A stretch of 42,595 nucleotides of DNA from Anaerolineales bacterium. GTDB lineage: Bacteria > Chloroflexota > Anaerolineae > Anaerolineales > Villigracilaceae. Where the stretch lies: the NCBI GenBank assembly GCA_020851785.1, contig JADZCC010000032.1, positions 1 to 42,595 of the forward strand. Direction: 5' to 3'. Shown piece by piece: positions 16,717 to 26,824 of the stretch. Numbering within the stretch: position 1 is the stretch's first letter; each line of letters begins with the position of its first letter. The notes under the pieces were generated by a model. It worked only from the letters and a program-made list of their open reading frames with translations, searched no databases and was not told the origin of the DNA. A program made the position numbers and the translations under genes.

Positions 16717-18441
16717 ATGAAAGCCTCACGCATTAGCATCCTGCTCAGTATTTTCTCATTGACGGCGTGCCAACCCACTTTATGGGGCGCTCCGCCTCCG
16801 CCGCCTACGCACGGCGCAACCAACTCCGCGCCTTTGGTAGTTTCCTTTTCTCATCCTTCCGCAACCGTTGCCGCAGAATCTACGCAGACAGCCACCGTGA
16901 CGGCGGCTCCAACGCCGGTGATTTTAAACGCCGCCCAGGTATGGGCAAAAGATTCTGTCCCGGAATTATTGCGCGATCAACTCCGCCTGTGGGGGTTTCA
17001 AGTCCTTGCCGCTGATGATAGCTCCGCAAATTTATATATGGATGTCGTTCAGCCCGCGCCAGGCGCCATGCACGTTTCCACGTGGACGTACGCACTGGTG
17101 GCGCCTTTCCCAACGCTGGTGGATAACGTCTCTCAGGAAGAATTGCAAAACGCCTGGCATGGCAAAGATACCGGCGTTTTTACCGGCATTCCCTTGCTGA
17201 TGGACGCTTCCACGGAAGCGACTTTTGCAAAGCTGTGGGGCGAACCGGCAAAAGACGCAGTCAAGGTAGTGGATGGACATGCAATGCTCGATCTGGCTTG
17301 GGATTCGATGCCAGCTTGGGGGATCATTCCCTTTGAGCGCATCGAACCGAAGTGGAAAGTCTTGATGGTTGACAATCAATCCCCGGTGCAAAAGAAATTT
17401 GACCCGGAAACCTATCCGCTCACAGTTGAATATCGCTTGATGTGCATGGCTACCTGCCAGCTACCCGAGTCGCCCGCTCTTGCGTTTCAGAACCGCGACC
17501 CGAAAAAACTAACCACCGTGGTGATGACCGGCGTGACGGCCATGGCGCGCGCCACCGCTCAACGCATGGATCTGCGTGGCGTGTTGTACCCGGGCCAGGT
17601 CTTGCGGGATATGTTCCTCGAAGCCGACATTTTGCACATCAACAACGAAGTGCCGTTTTATGCGGGTTGCCCCAAGCCAGACCCCCTCCAGCCGCGGGAA
17701 GTGTTTTGCAGTTCGCCGCGCTACATTGACTTGTTGATTGACATCGGCACAGACGTGGTGGAACTTTCCGGCGATCATTTTGCGGATTACAGGGCAGAGG
17801 GCATGTATGAAACGCTGGATATTTACCACAAGTACAATATCCCCTATTACGGCGGCGGCATAAACGAAGCCGAAGGCATGAAGCCGCTGTTTATGGAAGT
17901 TAACGGCAACAAGATCATGTTTATTGGCTGTAACTATAAGACCATTTATGCCAGCGCCAGAGAGAACAACCCCGGCGCCGTGCGTTGTAACTTTGATTAC
18001 ATCACGAGTCAAATCCGTGAGTATCGCGCACAGGGCTATTTGCCGATTTCAACCTTTCAATACCATGAATTTCCCTCGCCCGAAGCCCGACCCCAGCAGA
18101 AAATTGACTTTCGCGCCATGTCCGACGCGGGCGCGTTGGTGGTCAGCGGCAGTCAGGCGCATGTGCCGCAGGTGATGGAATTTTACAACGACGGCTTCAT
18201 CCATTACGGGCTGGGGAATTTATTCTTCGACCAAATGGATCCGGAAGGCTCGCGCATTACCCAGCATGAGTTTATTGACCGTCATATTTTTTACGACGGA
18301 AAATATCTCGGCGTGGAACTGATTACCGCTTATTTGGAGGATTATTCCCGCCCGCGATACATGACCGCAGTGGAACGCAACAACTTCCTGTCTTTGTATT
18401 TTGATTACAGCGGCTGGGACTTTCCGCAAGCTGGCCATTAA
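16717..18441 (+). CDS. CapA-family (PGA_cap) lipoprotein, 574 aa
   Basis: A surface lipoprotein: lipobox 'LTAC' with Cys18 and a short Pro/Thr-rich linker. Residues about 60-240 form a separate N-terminal domain that looks like a periplasmic-binding-protein lobe ('WTYALVAPFPTLVDNVS...ELQNAWHG'); this resemblance is weak. The C-terminal half (about 270-560) is a CapA-type metallophosphatase-fold domain: 'VVMTGVTAMAR' (where GDxxxAR is usual), 'ILHINNEVPF' (usually NLExP), 'VVELSGDHFADY', 'YYGGGINEAEGMKPLF', 'STFQYHEF', 'VSGSQAHVPQ' and 'IHYGLGNLFFDQ'. CapA proteins act in poly-gamma-glutamate or capsule metabolism. Some usual metal-binding residues are replaced. The ATG is chosen because TATAAT lies nine bases upstream and gives a proper signal peptide. 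Confidence 0.82.
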   Translation: MKASRISILLSIFSLTACQPTLWGAPPPPPTHGATNSAPLVVSFSHPSATVAAESTQTATVTAAPTPVILNAAQVWAKDSVPELLRDQLRLWGFQVLAADDSSANLYMDVVQPAPGAMHVSTWTYALVAPFPTLVDNVSQEELQNAWHGKDTGVFTGIPLLMDASTEATFAKLWGEPAKDAVKVVDGHAMLDLAWDSMPAWGIIPFERIEPKWKVLMVDNQSPVQKKFDPETYPLTVEYRLMCMATCQLPESPALAFQNRDPKKLTTVVMTGVTAMARATAQRMDLRGVLYPGQVLRDMFLEADILHINNEVPFYAGCPKPDPLQPREVFCSSPRYIDLLIDIGTDVVELSGDHFADYRAEGMYETLDIYHKYNIPYYGGGINEAEGMKPLFMEVNGNKIMFIGCNYKTIYASARENNPGAVRCNFDYITSQIREYRAQGYLPISTFQYHEFPSPEARPQQKIDFRAMSDAGALVVSGSQAHVPQVMEFYNDGFIHYGLGNLFFDQMDPEGSRITQHEFIDRHIFYDGKYLGVELITAYLEDYSRPRYMTAVERNNFLSLYFDYSGWDFPQAGH

Positions 18442-18449
18442 CCCAGGCT

Positions 18450-19886
18450 TTATGGGGTTTCGAGGTATTGATTCAAGAGATCGCGGAGTAAACTCACGTC
18501 AGTCGCCGGTTCGCCTTTGGAGTCGTAGTCTCCGTACAAGAGCGAGAGCGAAGGTTGCGCGTCGTAGCCCATGACAACCACGATAAACGGCGTATTCTGG
18601 TAGTCCAGAATACCTGCCTCCGTGTTAATCGAACCGAGGATGAAGTGCGCGTGCCCGTTCTTACTCATGGAAACCGCGCCCATGTTACGCGCAAGGTTTT
18701 TTAGCAGGCCGCGCGCCGGTCCGTCGTTATCTATCGCCAGCATGGAGAGGGCCATTTCGCGCGCGCGCGCATCTTCCCAGTCATATAAGGCGGAATAGAA
18801 TTTGAAAAAGTCGCGCGCCGTCCATACGTTGCTTCCGGTTGTGTTGGAGCAGTTCAATCGGGCAGTTTGCGTCACGCACCGATCCTCCTGACCTTTGGTG
18901 ACCATATCCGCTTCGTAAGGAGCTCCGTTCTTGTCTTTCTCGATGACCGTATCCCATTTATAGAGTCCGCGCCGCGCTTCATTTTCGTGATAGGTAATTC
19001 CTGCAAACTCATTAAACCAGGCGTTGAAGCGGCTGATGGCATTGTCTTCGTAACAGGCCGGCGCTGGTTGCGCCAGTTCCGGCGCGGCGCAATGATCGTA
19101 AACGAATTGTAAAATTTCGCCCGTTGCCGGGTTGTTACTGCGCGTGGTCATGCTGTAGGCCTTGCTGAGAATGAAATAGCGTTTATCCACCACGCCTGCC
19201 GCTCCGTTATTAACCACGCGATTGGCGTCAAAGAAAGCTTCGATATTTTCCCAGTTTTGCGCGTTCTTAAGATACGGCGCGACGATGGCCCGGTATTCCG
19301 GGCTGACGTAATATGGAATGTCGCGCGCGGCGGCTTGGTCGTGAAAATAGGCGTCCCATTCTGGCGCAGTTGGGTCCCAATATTGCCTGCATTGCGAAAG
19401 AAAGTATGCGAACGCTGGCCCTTTAAATGCGGAAGCAAATTGGAATGGCGTATCCGCATTGATCGAGACCAGTTCGCGGCCCTGACTTAAATCGTAAACA
19501 TAAATGCCTACATCGTCATCCATTTGATCAGGCAGGCAACTATCCCCTGAACTCGGCAACGCGGATAACAATTTTTGATTGTATTCGAGCGAAATAGGGT
19601 ATGGCGTCAGCGTTGGCGTTGGCGTGGAAGTCAACGTTGGCGCAGGGCTGGCTGTCGGCGTATGAGTCAGCGTAGGCGGGAGGGTCGGTGTGTTAGGCAG
19701 TTCTGTCGGTTTGGCTTGGCAGGCGGATAGTAAGCCAACTGCCATAACCGTCACAGCCCCAAAAAAAATCAGATCATTCGGTAAATGAATTTTGGATTTT
19801 AGCGCGAGCGTTGCAAAAATTTTATAGGTTCTTTGTATCAATTTTATGTTCCGGGGATGAGGCTGAGAAAATCTATAATTCCGCAT
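18450..19886 (-). CDS. SxxK serine hydrolase (class A beta-lactamase-like) lipoprotein
   Basis: A lipoprotein (lipobox 'LLSAC', Cys56) with a Thr/Pro linker (about 60-97) and a beta-lactamase/DD-peptidase-like domain. The nucleophile motif is 'SAFK' (S152/K155) in 'FQFASAFKGPAFAYFLS'; a later 'SKNGHAHF' corresponds to the KTG box with Asn for Thr. A clear SDN box is not obvious ('RSNNPATG' is the best candidate). Class A-like folds without full motifs are often peptidases or inactive, so antibiotic resistance should not be assumed. The signal region is long (55 residues before Cys); a TTG at codon 16 would give a more normal length, so the start is uncertain. It converges with the CapA-like gene with only 8 bp between stops. 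Confidence 0.75.
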   Translation of the reverse strand: MRNYRFSQPHPRNIKLIQRTYKIFATLALKSKIHLPNDLIFFGAVTVMAVGLLSACQAKPTELPNTPTLPPTLTHTPTASPAPTLTSTPTPTLTPYPISLEYNQKLLSALPSSGDSCLPDQMDDDVGIYVYDLSQGRELVSINADTPFQFASAFKGPAFAYFLSQCRQYWDPTAPEWDAYFHDQAAARDIPYYVSPEYRAIVAPYLKNAQNWENIEAFFDANRVVNNGAAGVVDKRYFILSKAYSMTTRSNNPATGEILQFVYDHCAAPELAQPAPACYEDNAISRFNAWFNEFAGITYHENEARRGLYKWDTVIEKDKNGAPYEADMVTKGQEDRCVTQTARLNCSNTTGSNVWTARDFFKFYSALYDWEDARAREMALSMLAIDNDGPARGLLKNLARNMGAVSMSKNGHAHFILGSINTEAGILDYQNTPFIVVVMGYDAQPSLSLLYGDYDSKGEPATDVSLLRDLLNQYLETP

Positions 19887-19908
19887 GGGTTTTCAAGCGA
19901 AATGAACT

Positions 19909-20670
19909 TCATAGCGGGGAACGGCTCTGCAGAATTTGATAACTTTGAAAAGCCAGCAAGCCGAAGAGTAAAGCCATGTACGTGCTGGATAGGACGATCA
20001 AACTAAGGAGCGCGATTGCCGCGCCAACATAGACTGAAAGCCATAAAGATTTTTGAAGCCCGTTCCACGGATCAAATTGCAGGATGATATATCTGGCGAT
20101 GTGTCCGCCGTCCAATGGATACACCGGCAAAAGGTTAACCAAGCCCCAGAAAACGTTCACCCACAGAAAAGTCATCACCAGCGAGTTGATTAAGGCGCTT
20201 CCGTTGGGATAATGGGCGTAGGGAAAAGGCACAATCCCAAACAGGTACGCGGCATTGGGGACCACCACGCCGCCGGTGAAGGCCACGCTGAGCATAATCA
20301 AGAGGGCCAGCAAAAAGCCCGCGCCCGGGCCGGCAAACGAAATCAGAATTTGTTGATTGGGCGTCAGCGCCACATTGGCGTAGCGACTTCCCCAGGCAAC
20401 GCTTTCTGGAATGGTCACTCCGCCCGCGCCGTGCAAAACGATGCGGGAACTTTGTCCGTAATAACGCATGGCCAGAGCGTGGCCCAGTTCGTGAATCAAG
20501 ATGGAAATAAAAATTGTAAAAACCCACAAGAGGATGCTGATCAAATTAGTGGAGGAGGCGCCAAAGAGGAGCCCAATCACCCAAAAGAGCGGATGCACCT
20601 GAATGGGAAAGCCGAAGAGGGTGAAGTTCAGGTCAAAGCGGGTGGGTGGGGGGGCTTGTAAAAGAAGCAT
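19909..20670 (-). CDS. Site-2-protease-family (M50) membrane metallopeptidase
   Basis: An intramembrane zinc peptidase of the M50 family, 253 aa, with about six helices. The zinc site is 'HELGH' (H60, E61, H64), with the third ligand Asp187 in 'LLPVYPLDGGHI'; 'SFAGPGAGF' lies between them. It has neither PDZ nor CBS domains, so it belongs to the short S2P-like group, whose substrates are mostly unknown. An AAAGGAAA ribosome site and a TGTTATACT extended -10 box (20698-20706 region) precede the ATG. Transcribed divergently from the glycosyltransferase gene. Confidence 0.88.
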   Translation of the reverse strand: MLLLQAPPPTRFDLNFTLFGFPIQVHPLFWVIGLLFGASSTNLISILLWVFTIFISILIHELGHALAMRYYGQSSRIVLHGAGGVTIPESVAWGSRYANVALTPNQQILISFAGPGAGFLLALLIMLSVAFTGGVVVPNAAYLFGIVPFPYAHYPNGSALINSLVMTFLWVNVFWGLVNLLPVYPLDGGHIARYIILQFDPWNGLQKSLWLSVYVGAAIALLSLIVLSSTYMALLFGLLAFQSYQILQSRSPL

Positions 20671-20698
20671 GGCAGTTTCCTTTGACGATTTTCAAGAA

Positions 20699-20707
20699 AG
20701 TATAACA
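20699..20707 (-). promoter_or_regulatory. Extended -10 promoter of the M50 peptidase gene
   Basis: TGTTATACT on the minus strand about 28 bases before the ATG at 20670, leaving room for the AAAGGAAA ribosome site. This is a conventional leader, unlike several neighbours. Confidence 0.4.
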
Positions 20708-20743
20708 GCCTCCAGAACTGCCGGGCGGCTAAAATGAATACGA

Positions 20744-20749
20744 TATAAT
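20744..20749 (+). promoter_or_regulatory. -10 box of the GT-C glycosyltransferase gene
   Basis: Perfect TATAAT eleven bases before the ATG at 20761, predicting a leader of about five bases. No Shine-Dalgarno is present. Confidence 0.45.
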
Positions 20750-20760
20750 TAATCCTGTGC

Positions 20761-22275
20761 ATGAATAAAAACTCCCCCCTTAAATATATCCTCGTCCTTT
20801 CCGCCATTTTCTACCTCGTCTTTATCCTGCGCTCTTCTTTTCTGATTAATGAGGAACGCTACTTCACGCTGGTAGACGACGCCATGATTTCCATGCGTTA
20901 CGCCAAGCACCTTGCGCAGGGTCATGGGCTGGTCTGGAATATTGGCGCGCCGCCGATTGAAGGCTTTACCAACCTCGGCTGGCTTTTGTATTTGGCGCTT
21001 TTGCACCTTTTGCCATTTGCCGCCTCAAAAATTTCGCTGGCGGTCATGCTTTCTTCTGCGGGTATTTTGCTGGCCAATACCGTCGTCGTGTATCAAATTA
21101 CAGAACGTTTAGCTCCGCGTTCTGCCATTGCGCCTACGCTGGCGGCGACCATTTCGGCCTTTTATTTTCCGTTGGTCTTTTGGTCGTTACGCGGCATGGA
21201 AGTTGGCTTATTAACGTTACTGATTGATCTGGCCATGCTTTTAGCGCTCAAGGAAAAAAATCAATACCTGATTGGCGGCGTTCTTGCGTTGGCCGTTCTC
21301 GTCCGCATGGATGCGGCGCTAGCCGGAGCGCTGATTGGCTTGTATCTTTTACTCAAACGAAAATCTATTGCCCCCATTCTAATGGTCTTTTTTGCGGTTG
21401 GCGCTTTACTCTTCTTTCAAAAATATTATTTTGGAGACTTTCTACCGCTCACGTATTATCAAAAGGTCACGGGCTACACCGTTTTTGAAAGGGCGCGCAA
21501 AGGCTTGCTGGTCTTTGTGGAGTTTTCAGCCCGCGACACGCTGGCCCTATTCCTCTTTGCAATGGCGGGTTTAATCTTTTACAAACAACGCTCGCTCGAA
21601 ACGTTTTTATTGCTGGCGGTCTTCCTCGCCCAATGCGCCTATTCCATTTATGTGGGCGGCGACTATGCGGAAGTTGAAACCAACGCCGCGAATCGTTTCA
21701 TCACACAGGGGATGCCCAGCCTGTTCATCTTGTTTAGCTGGATGATTGCGCGCATCCATACGGACCTGATCACGGCTCAGCCCCAACTGGCCGAGTCCAA
21801 ACTCAGAGTGAATCCTGCCATTCCGCTCGGAATCATCGTCCTGCTCATCATCAGCGGTGAACCCTGGTTTAGTTATGCCATCAACAACGCGCCCCTGCTC
21901 AAAGCCGACATCCGTCGCGTAAAATTGGCCTTACATATCAAGGCCAATACCGCTCCCTCAGCCGTCATCGCCGTCCATGCCGCCGGACAAATTCCCTACT
22001 ACTCCGAAAGGCCAACCATAGATTTATTGGGGCTGAACGACCCCATCGTCGCCAAAGGCCAGGGTGAAGGCGAATTCTATCCGGGCCACAACAAATGGAA
22101 TTACTACTACAGCATTAACGAGCTTCGGCCGGATGTGATCGCCGATAACTTTGAACCCTTAAGCGCGTTTATGAAAGAGAATACCGAGTACATTTTTCTG
22201 GAAAGCGATATTTACGCGCGTAAAGATACGCAACTCGTCAATTGGGAAGGGTTAGCCCAAAAGGATTATAAATAA
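20761..22275 (+). CDS. GT-C fold membrane glycosyltransferase, 504 aa
   Basis: A polytopic enzyme with about ten helices and a C-terminal soluble domain. The N-terminal external loop carries the GT-C signature 'LVDDAMISMRYAKHLAQGHGLVWN' (catalytic Asp pair D39-D40) followed by 'EGFTNLGWLL', a pattern I know from AftB-like arabinofuranosyltransferases and related bacterial GT-C proteins that use polyprenyl-phosphate sugars outside the membrane. The exact sugar and acceptor cannot be inferred. Its stop is immediately followed by the ATG of the oligopeptidase gene, so the two are co-transcribed although functionally unrelated. A TATAAT box lies eleven bases before the ATG. Confidence 0.75.
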   Translation: MNKNSPLKYILVLSAIFYLVFILRSSFLINEERYFTLVDDAMISMRYAKHLAQGHGLVWNIGAPPIEGFTNLGWLLYLALLHLLPFAASKISLAVMLSSAGILLANTVVVYQITERLAPRSAIAPTLAATISAFYFPLVFWSLRGMEVGLLTLLIDLAMLLALKEKNQYLIGGVLALAVLVRMDAALAGALIGLYLLLKRKSIAPILMVFFAVGALLFFQKYYFGDFLPLTYYQKVTGYTVFERARKGLLVFVEFSARDTLALFLFAMAGLIFYKQRSLETFLLLAVFLAQCAYSIYVGGDYAEVETNAANRFITQGMPSLFILFSWMIARIHTDLITAQPQLAESKLRVNPAIPLGIIVLLIISGEPWFSYAINNAPLLKADIRRVKLALHIKANTAPSAVIAVHAAGQIPYYSERPTIDLLGLNDPIVAKGQGEGEFYPGHNKWNYYYSINELRPDVIADNFEPLSAFMKENTEYIFLESDIYARKDTQLVNWEGLAQKDYK

Positions 22276-24330
22276 ATGAAGCCATTTCCAACCGCCTCCA
22301 AACGTCCGCATCCGCTGACACAACATGGCGTCACGCGCAACGACGAATATTACTGGATGCGCGAACGCGCCAACCCGGAAACCGTGCAATATTTGCAGGC
22401 TGAAAACGCTTATCTGGAGGCGACGCTGGAAGACCTTAAGCCCTTGCGCCAGAGCCTTTTTGAAGAATTGAAGAACCGCCTCCCGGAAGACGACATGAGC
22501 GTGCCGGAAAAAAACGGCGAATACCTTTATTACAAACGCCTTGAAACCGGGAAGCAATATCCGCTGTATTGTCGCAAAAAAGATGAAACCGGCGCGGCTG
22601 AAGAAATTTTGCTGAATCAAAACGAATTGGCGCACGGACATGAATTTTGTAGCGTCAGCGCGTTTGCCGTCAGCCCGGACGGAAATAAATTGGCGTATTC
22701 ATTGGATCTGGAAGGCGCTGAAGTTTATACGGTGTACGTTCGGGATTTAACGACAGGCAAACTTTACCCGGAAAGCATTCCAGGCGTATCGGGGAGCGTC
22801 TACTTCTCTTTTGGCGTTGAATGGGCGGAAGATAGTCGGACGTTTTTTTACATTACGTTGGACGAATATCACCGCGCCTGCAAGCTATACCGGCATACGC
22901 TTGGCGCGCAGGTTGCCGATGACGTTTTGGTTTTCCATGAGGCGGACGACGCTTTTTCGCTTTCCGTGTACAAAACGCGAAGCGATCAATTTATTATGAC
23001 GCACCATTACAGCACAACTTCACAGGAGGTTCGCTTTCTGCCTGCCAGCGAACCAAGCGCCGCGTGGAGGATTCTCCAAAAGCGCGAACCCAACCATGAG
23101 TATTATGCGGTCCATCATGGCGATTCTTTTTTGATTCTGACCAACCGCGACGCCCCAAATTTTAAGTTGATGCAAACGCCAATTACCCAACCTCAGGCTG
23201 AAAACTGGCGCGAACTGCTGGCTCACCGCGACGATGTTTTGCTGGAACACATTGACGTCTTTGAAGACTTCATCGTTTTGCACGAGCGCCGCAATGGGCT
23301 TCATCAACTGCGCGTCAGCGGGGTGGACGGGCAGGCTGAGGCGCGGTATATCCCGTTTCCAGACCCAACCTATGAAGTCTCGGTTGAATCCAATCCTGAA
23401 TTCAAAACCCAGCGCTTGCGCTTGAAATATTCTTCGTTGATTACGCCCAACTCGATTGTGGACTATCACGTGGATACGGGTCAATGGGAATTGCTGAAAG
23501 AGGATCAAATCCCCGGCGGATATGACCGAAGCCAATACGTTACCGAATATTTGCGCGCTCCCGCGCCAGATGGCAAGCAAATTCCGATTTCGCTGGTTTA
23601 CAAAAAAGGACTCAAGCGGGACGGAAATAACCCCACCCTGTTGTATGGCTATGGCGCGTATGGCGCTTCAAATGAAGCGCCATTTAATGCCCACCTGCTG
23701 AGTTTGTTGAATCGCGGCTTTGTGTTTGCCATTGGGCATGTGCGCGGCGGCGCGGAATTGGGGCGCGCCTGGTATGAGGATGGTAAATTGCAAAATAAGA
23801 AAAACACGTTTACGGATTTTATCGCCTGCGCTGAATACTTAATTCAGGCTGGTTTTACTGGCAAAGAGAAGCTCGCCATTTCGGGCGGCTCGGCGGGCGG
23901 ACTGCTGGTGGGCGCCTGCATGGTTTTGCGCCCAGACCTCTTCAAGGCGGTGATTTGCAAAGTCCCATTTTTGGATGTGGTGACGAGCATGAGCGACCCA
24001 ACGGTTCCGCTGACCACCATGGAATACAGCGAATGGGGCAACCCGGCCAACCCGGCCGATTTTGAATACATGCTTTCCTACTCACCGTATGATAACCTGC
24101 GCCGTACCGCCTACCCGAGCCTGCTCCTCACCACTGGCTTTAACGACCCGCGCGTTTCCTACTGGGAGCCGGCCAAGTTTTTGGCGCGCCTGCGCGATCT
24201 AAAAACGGACGAGCATGTTGCCATTCTGCAAACCAACTTTAGCGCCGGCCACGCCGGAGCCAGCGGCAGGTATGACCTGCTCAAAGAAAACGCCCTCGAT
24301 TTTGCATTTTTAATTGAACAGTTGCAGTGA
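22276..24330 (+). CDS. ptrB: Oligopeptidase B (S9A prolyl oligopeptidase family)
   Basis: A cytosolic serine peptidase that cleaves short peptides after basic residues. Length 684 aa is normal. The N-terminal beta-propeller (about 75-400) begins after a helical segment with 'YYWMRERANPETVQYLQAEN', and the alpha/beta-hydrolase domain follows, with 'LLYGYGAYG', 'GHVRGGAELGRAWYEDGK' and the catalytic triad S539 ('GGSAGG'), D624 ('FNDPRV') and H659 ('SAGHAGASGR'). The start follows the previous stop codon directly. A bidirectional terminator closes the transcript. Confidence 0.95.
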   Translation: MKPFPTASKRPHPLTQHGVTRNDEYYWMRERANPETVQYLQAENAYLEATLEDLKPLRQSLFEELKNRLPEDDMSVPEKNGEYLYYKRLETGKQYPLYCRKKDETGAAEEILLNQNELAHGHEFCSVSAFAVSPDGNKLAYSLDLEGAEVYTVYVRDLTTGKLYPESIPGVSGSVYFSFGVEWAEDSRTFFYITLDEYHRACKLYRHTLGAQVADDVLVFHEADDAFSLSVYKTRSDQFIMTHHYSTTSQEVRFLPASEPSAAWRILQKREPNHEYYAVHHGDSFLILTNRDAPNFKLMQTPITQPQAENWRELLAHRDDVLLEHIDVFEDFIVLHERRNGLHQLRVSGVDGQAEARYIPFPDPTYEVSVESNPEFKTQRLRLKYSSLITPNSIVDYHVDTGQWELLKEDQIPGGYDRSQYVTEYLRAPAPDGKQIPISLVYKKGLKRDGNNPTLLYGYGAYGASNEAPFNAHLLSLLNRGFVFAIGHVRGGAELGRAWYEDGKLQNKKNTFTDFIACAEYLIQAGFTGKEKLAISGGSAGGLLVGACMVLRPDLFKAVICKVPFLDVVTSMSDPTVPLTTMEYSEWGNPANPADFEYMLSYSPYDNLRRTAYPSLLLTTGFNDPRVSYWEPAKFLARLRDLKTDEHVAILQTNFSAGHAGASGRYDLLKENALDFAFLIEQLQ

Positions 24331-24349
24331 GTCAGGTATTCCATGTCAA

Positions 24350-24393
24350 TCAACAAAAAAACTTCCGAAGGAATTCGGAAGTTTTTTTGTTGA
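24350..24393. terminator. Bidirectional intrinsic terminator
   Basis: A perfect 20-bp inverted repeat (arms 24350-24369 and 24374-24393, loop GGAA) whose stem core is ACTTCCGAA/TTCGGAAGT flanked by A7 and T7 runs. It ends the oligopeptidase transcript on the plus strand and the citrate synthase transcript on the minus strand. Confidence 0.92.
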
Positions 24394-24399
24394 TAACTT

Positions 24400-25719
24400 T
24401 TATGCCGCTTGCTTTTCTTTCACCACGGCATCTTCCAGCATTTTCGTGGTCAGCGATTTCGGGCGTTCGATGGGCATGCCTAAAGCGCGCGACCAGACGT
24501 AATTGGCGGAAACGCCGAGCGCGCGGCCGACGCCAAACAAGACGGTGTAAAAGTCAAATTCACGCACGCCGTAATAGTATTGCAACGTGCCGGAGATGGC
24601 GTCCACATTGGGGGCCGGGCTTTTGGCTTTGCCTTGTTCCTTCAAAACGGCGGGGACCACATCAAGAGTCAATTCGGCGAGGCGTAACAATTCGTCGTCG
24701 GGGAAATTTTTCTTGGCAAATTCCAGTTGCGTAATAAAGCGCGGATCAATCACGCGCAAGATGCCATGTCCGTAACCGGGGATGACCTTGCCGCCGTTGA
24801 GCGTATCCCAGGCGAATTTATAGAGATCATCCCGCGAAGGCACGCCGTTAAAGCGCTTCTTGACATCCAGCAACCAGGCCAGGCTTTCCTGATTGGCCAA
24901 CCCGTGGAGCGGGCCGGCCAACGCATTCAGCGAAGCGGAAAAGGCGAAGAAAGCGTCCGAAAGCGTGGAGCCAGCCAAATGCATGGCGTGCGCCGAAGCG
25001 TTCCCGGATTCATGGTCGGAGTGGATGATGAAATATAAGCGGGCTAAATCGGCGTAGCCTTTTTTGTCGGAGACCTTCATCATCTTGGCGAAGTTTGCGC
25101 CGAAATCCAGTTTTGGATTGTATTTGGGTTTGGAGGTTTCGCCGAAATATTTCATGCGATAGATGAAGGCGGCGATGACTGGAAGCCGGGCGGTGAGGTT
25201 GAGGCTGTCTTCCAGCGCCGCTTCCCAATAGACGTCCTTCTTCATGCCTTCGTGATAGCGCTTGGCGAAGACGGATTCGTTGCCCAACGCCAGAACCGCC
25301 TGCGAAAATAAAATCATCGGGTGCGTGTCTTTCGGCATGGACTTGAGCATTTTGTACACATAATCGGGGAGGGTGGCGCGCTTGGCCCATTCCTGCTCTA
25401 CGGCCAAGGCTTCTTCTTTGGTGGGAATTTCGCCAACCAGCAAAAGGTAATATAAGCCGCCCACCATCGGCAGTTTGCCGCCTTTGGCTTTGGGGAGAGC
25501 CTTCAAAGTTTCGTTGATGGTCAAGCCGCGAAAACGAATGCCCTCATTCGGGTCCACGGATGAAATGTCAGTCAGCAGGGATTTGATGTCGCGCATCCCG
25601 TACAAAACTTCTTCAACGGTGACGGTATCCACCACGACATCCGCGTGATCTTTGGCCAGGGTTTTAATGCGCTCGCGCCAGGCGGGCAATACTCCAGAAA
25701 TCTTTTCGTGCAGAATCAT
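24400..25719 (-). CDS. gltA: Citrate synthase, mitochondrial type
   Basis: Condenses acetyl-CoA and oxaloacetate to citrate, entry of the TCA cycle. The 439-aa sequence has the eukaryotic-mitochondrial signature rather than the usual bacterial one: 'GPLHGLANQE' (catalytic H272; bacteria usually have GPLHGGANE), 'VIPGYGHGILRVIDPR' (H318), 'KEQGKAKSPAPNVDAISGTLQYYYG' and 'FDFYTVLFGVGRALGV' (D389), and 'WSRALGMPIERPKS' near the end. 'HSDHESGN' supplies the substrate-binding His. A GAGG ribosome site precedes the ATG. It lies 72 bp downstream of mdh on the same strand, so oxaloacetate formation and use are probably co-transcribed. Confidence 0.95.
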   Translation of the reverse strand: MILHEKISGVLPAWRERIKTLAKDHADVVVDTVTVEEVLYGMRDIKSLLTDISSVDPNEGIRFRGLTINETLKALPKAKGGKLPMVGGLYYLLLVGEIPTKEEALAVEQEWAKRATLPDYVYKMLKSMPKDTHPMILFSQAVLALGNESVFAKRYHEGMKKDVYWEAALEDSLNLTARLPVIAAFIYRMKYFGETSKPKYNPKLDFGANFAKMMKVSDKKGYADLARLYFIIHSDHESGNASAHAMHLAGSTLSDAFFAFSASLNALAGPLHGLANQESLAWLLDVKKRFNGVPSRDDLYKFAWDTLNGGKVIPGYGHGILRVIDPRFITQLEFAKKNFPDDELLRLAELTLDVVPAVLKEQGKAKSPAPNVDAISGTLQYYYGVREFDFYTVLFGVGRALGVSANYVWSRALGMPIERPKSLTTKMLEDAVVKEKQAA

Positions 25720-25756
25720 GAATTTATCCTCTTTCAGTTTTTGATAAGCCTGGAGA

Positions 25757-25775
25757 GGCGGCGCCGGGCGCCGCC
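25757..25775. other. GC-rich hairpin between mdh and citrate synthase
   Basis: GGCGGCGC (25757-25764) pairs with GCGCCGCC (25768-25775). On the minus strand no T run follows, so it is unlikely to stop transcription from mdh into the citrate synthase gene; it could stabilise or mark a processing point in the shared mRNA. Confidence 0.5.
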
Positions 25776-25791
25776 CTTTTGGCCTGTAATT

Positions 25792-26760
<969 letters not shown>

Positions 26761-26792
26761 TTATTTTTTCTTATTTTACTTGCTTTTGACTC

Positions 26793-26824
26793 AAAAACAG
26801 GACTCGATTTGGGGCGAGTCCTGT
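26793..26824 (-). terminator. Intrinsic terminator downstream of thioredoxin reductase
   Basis: Minus strand: ACAGGACTCG and CGAGTCCTGT (26815-26824 and 26797-26806) with an eight-base loop, then a T run. A second hairpin, CGGACGG/CCGTCCG (26844-26863), lies between it and the trxB stop. Confidence 0.8.

Noticed and set aside
17509..18012. 167-aa minus-strand open frame inside the CapA-like gene
   Set aside because: Shadow of a well-supported coding gene on the other strand, without promoter or ribosome site.
18450..19886. Annotation as a beta-lactamase resistance gene
   Set aside because: Only the SxxK motif is clear; the KTG box is KNG and the SDN box is uncertain, so a general serine hydrolase is the honest call.
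24327..24734. 135-aa plus-strand open frame across the terminator and the citrate synthase end
   Set aside because: It runs through a bidirectional terminator and is antisense to a conserved gene.
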